Positions 62,291 to 64,000 of a stretch of 64,000 nucleotides of DNA are shown here, piece after piece. The stretch is from Enoplolaimus lenunculus (lineage: Eukaryota > Nematoda > Enoplea > Enoplida > Thoracostomopsidae). Below the pieces are notes generated by a model. That model made no database searches and was not told where the DNA came from. It saw only the letters and a program-made list of their open reading frames with translations. The stretch covers positions 124,001 to 188,000 of the forward strand of contig JASANG010001204.1 in the NCBI GenBank assembly GCA_030248215.1, read 5' to 3'. Position numbers and translations under genes: made by a program. The first letter of the stretch is position 1, and every line of letters begins with the position of its first letter.

Positions 62291-62988
62291 ACGACGACAA
62301 TAAAGAATTGTTAAATGAATATCTTCGCCCTAAGCTGTTCTTCAGTGTACACCTTCGAAACCTTTAGCGACTGGAAAAAATTAAACTGAATTGAGCGACC
62401 GCCTCTTGCACCAGTTTTGATTTCGATTCCGAATTCGATGACAAAAATTAAATTGCAATTCCGATTGAATTTTACTGGAGTTTAACAAACTACCATATAG
62501 TTTTTTAAGGAAATTGTATCACTTTGCCAGTTTGACTATGGAAAAGTCAAAAAACACTGAAAGTAAAATTTTTTAATAATCGAATTAAGATAAATTATAA
62601 CGACAGCTCTTTAGGGTACATCGTCAACCCTATTATTGTTCTTTAAATTTTGTTTCGTTTTTACCATTCTCATGGCTTCTTTGCAACTGCGGGTGGGCAG
62701 GCAAAAGTTATGCGACGCTATTTTTAATGTAATACAATATATGTGCCAGTTTGCTGACTGGAAAAATTATAAAGCAAGCTATTTTATCACAAAAAATTTA
62801 TGACGGAGTTTGTGTACGACGTATTCAACTCCCTGTTGATCTGATAGTGCTTGTTTGAATAGATATTAATTTAACTTGATAGTATCCAATTGGTCGTGGT
62901 AAACAGAATGGAAAAACAGTGCTTTGTGATTGATTTTTACAGGATTAGCACAGAAAAGCCAAACTGTTTATTAAACAACGGTTGCAGC

Positions 62989-63091
62989 ATGAGTTCCATA
63001 ATACTTATTAAACTGATAATTATACAGCTGTATTTTACTTGTTATGGTTCAATCGACGCACTGAGTTCAGAAAATTTAAGACCAATTGTAG
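62989..63091 (+). CDS. GGH: GGH copy 2 exon 1: signal peptide
   Basis: 34 codons plus one base. MSSIILIKLIIIQLYF is a clear hydrophobic leader. An earlier in-frame ATG at 62890 exists, but this start matches copy 1 in position and context. Confidence 0.85.
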
Positions 63092-64000
63092 GTAATTACA
63101 TATTAATATTAAACTGGAATTTGAACCTAAAGAGGTAATTTAATACAGCCGAATTGGTGCGAAGCAAATCTCGCGTTACTGTAATTGTTTTGTTTACTAA
63201 CGAAATTCTTGCGCATTGGAAAACGTGAGGACGATTTTTCCAATAATCAGGCGGGGTGACCTGAAAGTCTTCAAAAATGCCATATTCAAATATTGCCAGT
63301 TATTGATAGGCGTGAATGTTTAAGATATAGATTAACGCAACAAATCCACTCCAAATAAATAATCAAATATAGATTAGCAATCATTCAGTTGTTTCAGAAT
63401 TTTTTATTACGAAGCATACTTAACATAAATACTTTTGCAATAAGCTAGTATTATCTTTAAATTTGTTTTAATTGCACAGCAAACAGGGTCAAATTGAATA
63501 TCGGTTTCAGGCATAAATCGATCTTCGCTTCCGCCTTATAGAAATACCGCAAATTCCGTTCACGTTTAAATTCATAGTTAATTGTAAATCGCTTTAAAAC
63601 CAGTTAGTTTTTCATTATATATTCTGCAATTGCCCAATTTTAAACAAAAACGATAAAAATTCATCCAAAAATTGACAATTTTTGGCGTATGCGCTATTTT
63701 TTCCATAGAACGGCAAGTAAATATTTACGTACATATGTCCAATTTTAATTGCAGCAAATTTTGACATCTTTTAAACTTTATATACTTACTTAAAAATTTG
63801 ATCTTTCATTTTCTGTATTTTCATCACTATCCGTTTTCTTTTTCTTAATTTTACTACACCGTGGCCACAAGACTAATAAAAATAAAACACATTTAATTTA
63901 TTTCCAGGCATTTTATCTGTTGATGCTGATCCGCCGTATGAATCAAGTATTCCTTCGTCTTACGTGAAAATGATTGAAGCCGGTGGTGCTCAAGTGGTTC
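62989..64000 (+). CDS. GGH: Gamma-glutamyl hydrolase, copy 2, first two exons (runs off the right edge)
   Basis: Exon 1 is 62989-63091 and exon 2 begins at 63908 after TTTCCAG, continuing past 64000. Exon 1 encodes a hydrophobic leader and ends ENLRPIVG with the same phase-1 GTAATT donor as copy 1. Exon 2 encodes GILSVDADPPYES and SYVKMIEAGGAQVV. Over the 31 residues of exon 2 visible in both, 25 are identical to copy 1, while the leader is more diverged. The active-site exons lie beyond the window, so activity cannot be judged. It is a tandem duplicate of copy 1 in the same orientation. Confidence 0.93.
63092..63907 (+). other. GGH copy 2 intron 1
   Basis: 816 bp, AT-rich. No repeat family is recognised. 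Confidence 0.6.
63908..64000 (+). CDS. GGH: GGH copy 2 exon 2 (partial)
   Basis: It starts after the TTTCCAG acceptor and is cut by the window end within AQVV. Phase and content match copy 1 exon 2. Confidence 0.92.

Larger units (their letters stand above)
58510..62988. other. Spacer between the two GGH copies
   Basis: 4.5 kb without a supportable gene. It contains TTAGGC-core fragments (58660-59223), a cluster of short AGACATATATGTCT-like palindromes (about 60950-61560) and a CG-rich palindromic patch (62172-62290). Confidence 0.6.

Overview
The window is animal nuclear DNA. It is AT-rich, its genes have spliced introns, and it contains a gene of the animal-specific AP-2 transcription factor family. 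Short non-autonomous transposons are very dense and no bacterial-style gene packing is seen. An invertebrate chordate such as an ascidian is my best guess for the source, with low confidence; nothing in the window settles the species.

Left half, minus strand, 7208-35361: the 5' part of an AP-2 (TFAP2-like) gene. Five coding exons can be placed with matching splice phases. Two are alternative first exons, each with its own ATG and an in-frame stop just upstream: 1a at 35113-35361 with 27 uninterrupted CAA codons, and 1b at 16409-16711. They are followed by a PY-motif exon (9157-9384), a long Gln/His/Ala-rich exon (8164-8799) and a short exon (7208-7295) that ends like the VIKK region of vertebrate AP-2. 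The basic helix-span-helix DNA-binding exons are not visible in 1-7207 and should lie beyond the left edge. The introns are large (about 7 kb and more than 18 kb) and full of repeats.

Middle, 35362-54608: about 19 kb in which I can support no gene. It holds miniature inverted-repeat elements, a 28-bp minisatellite, two local tandem duplications and simple repeats.

Right end, plus strand: a complete six-exon gamma-glutamyl hydrolase gene (54609-58509, 329 residues, catalytic Cys and His motifs present) and the first two exons of a second copy (from 62989, running off the right edge). The two are tandem duplicates. This enzyme trims polyglutamate tails from folates.

Repeats: at least nine families of short terminal-inverted-repeat elements occur, several with clear target duplications. 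They include a family with 8-bp duplications and internal TTAGGC-like arrays, a TA-flanked family of about 430 bp, a TTAA-flanked family carrying a tRNA-like sequence, and a TAA-flanked family. No transposase, reverse transcriptase or viral protein gene was seen. The most unusual observations are that the TTAGGC core is shared by elements with different ends, that a tRNA-like gene sits inside a piggyBac-type miniature element, and that very GC-rich palindromic blocks interrupt AT-rich DNA.
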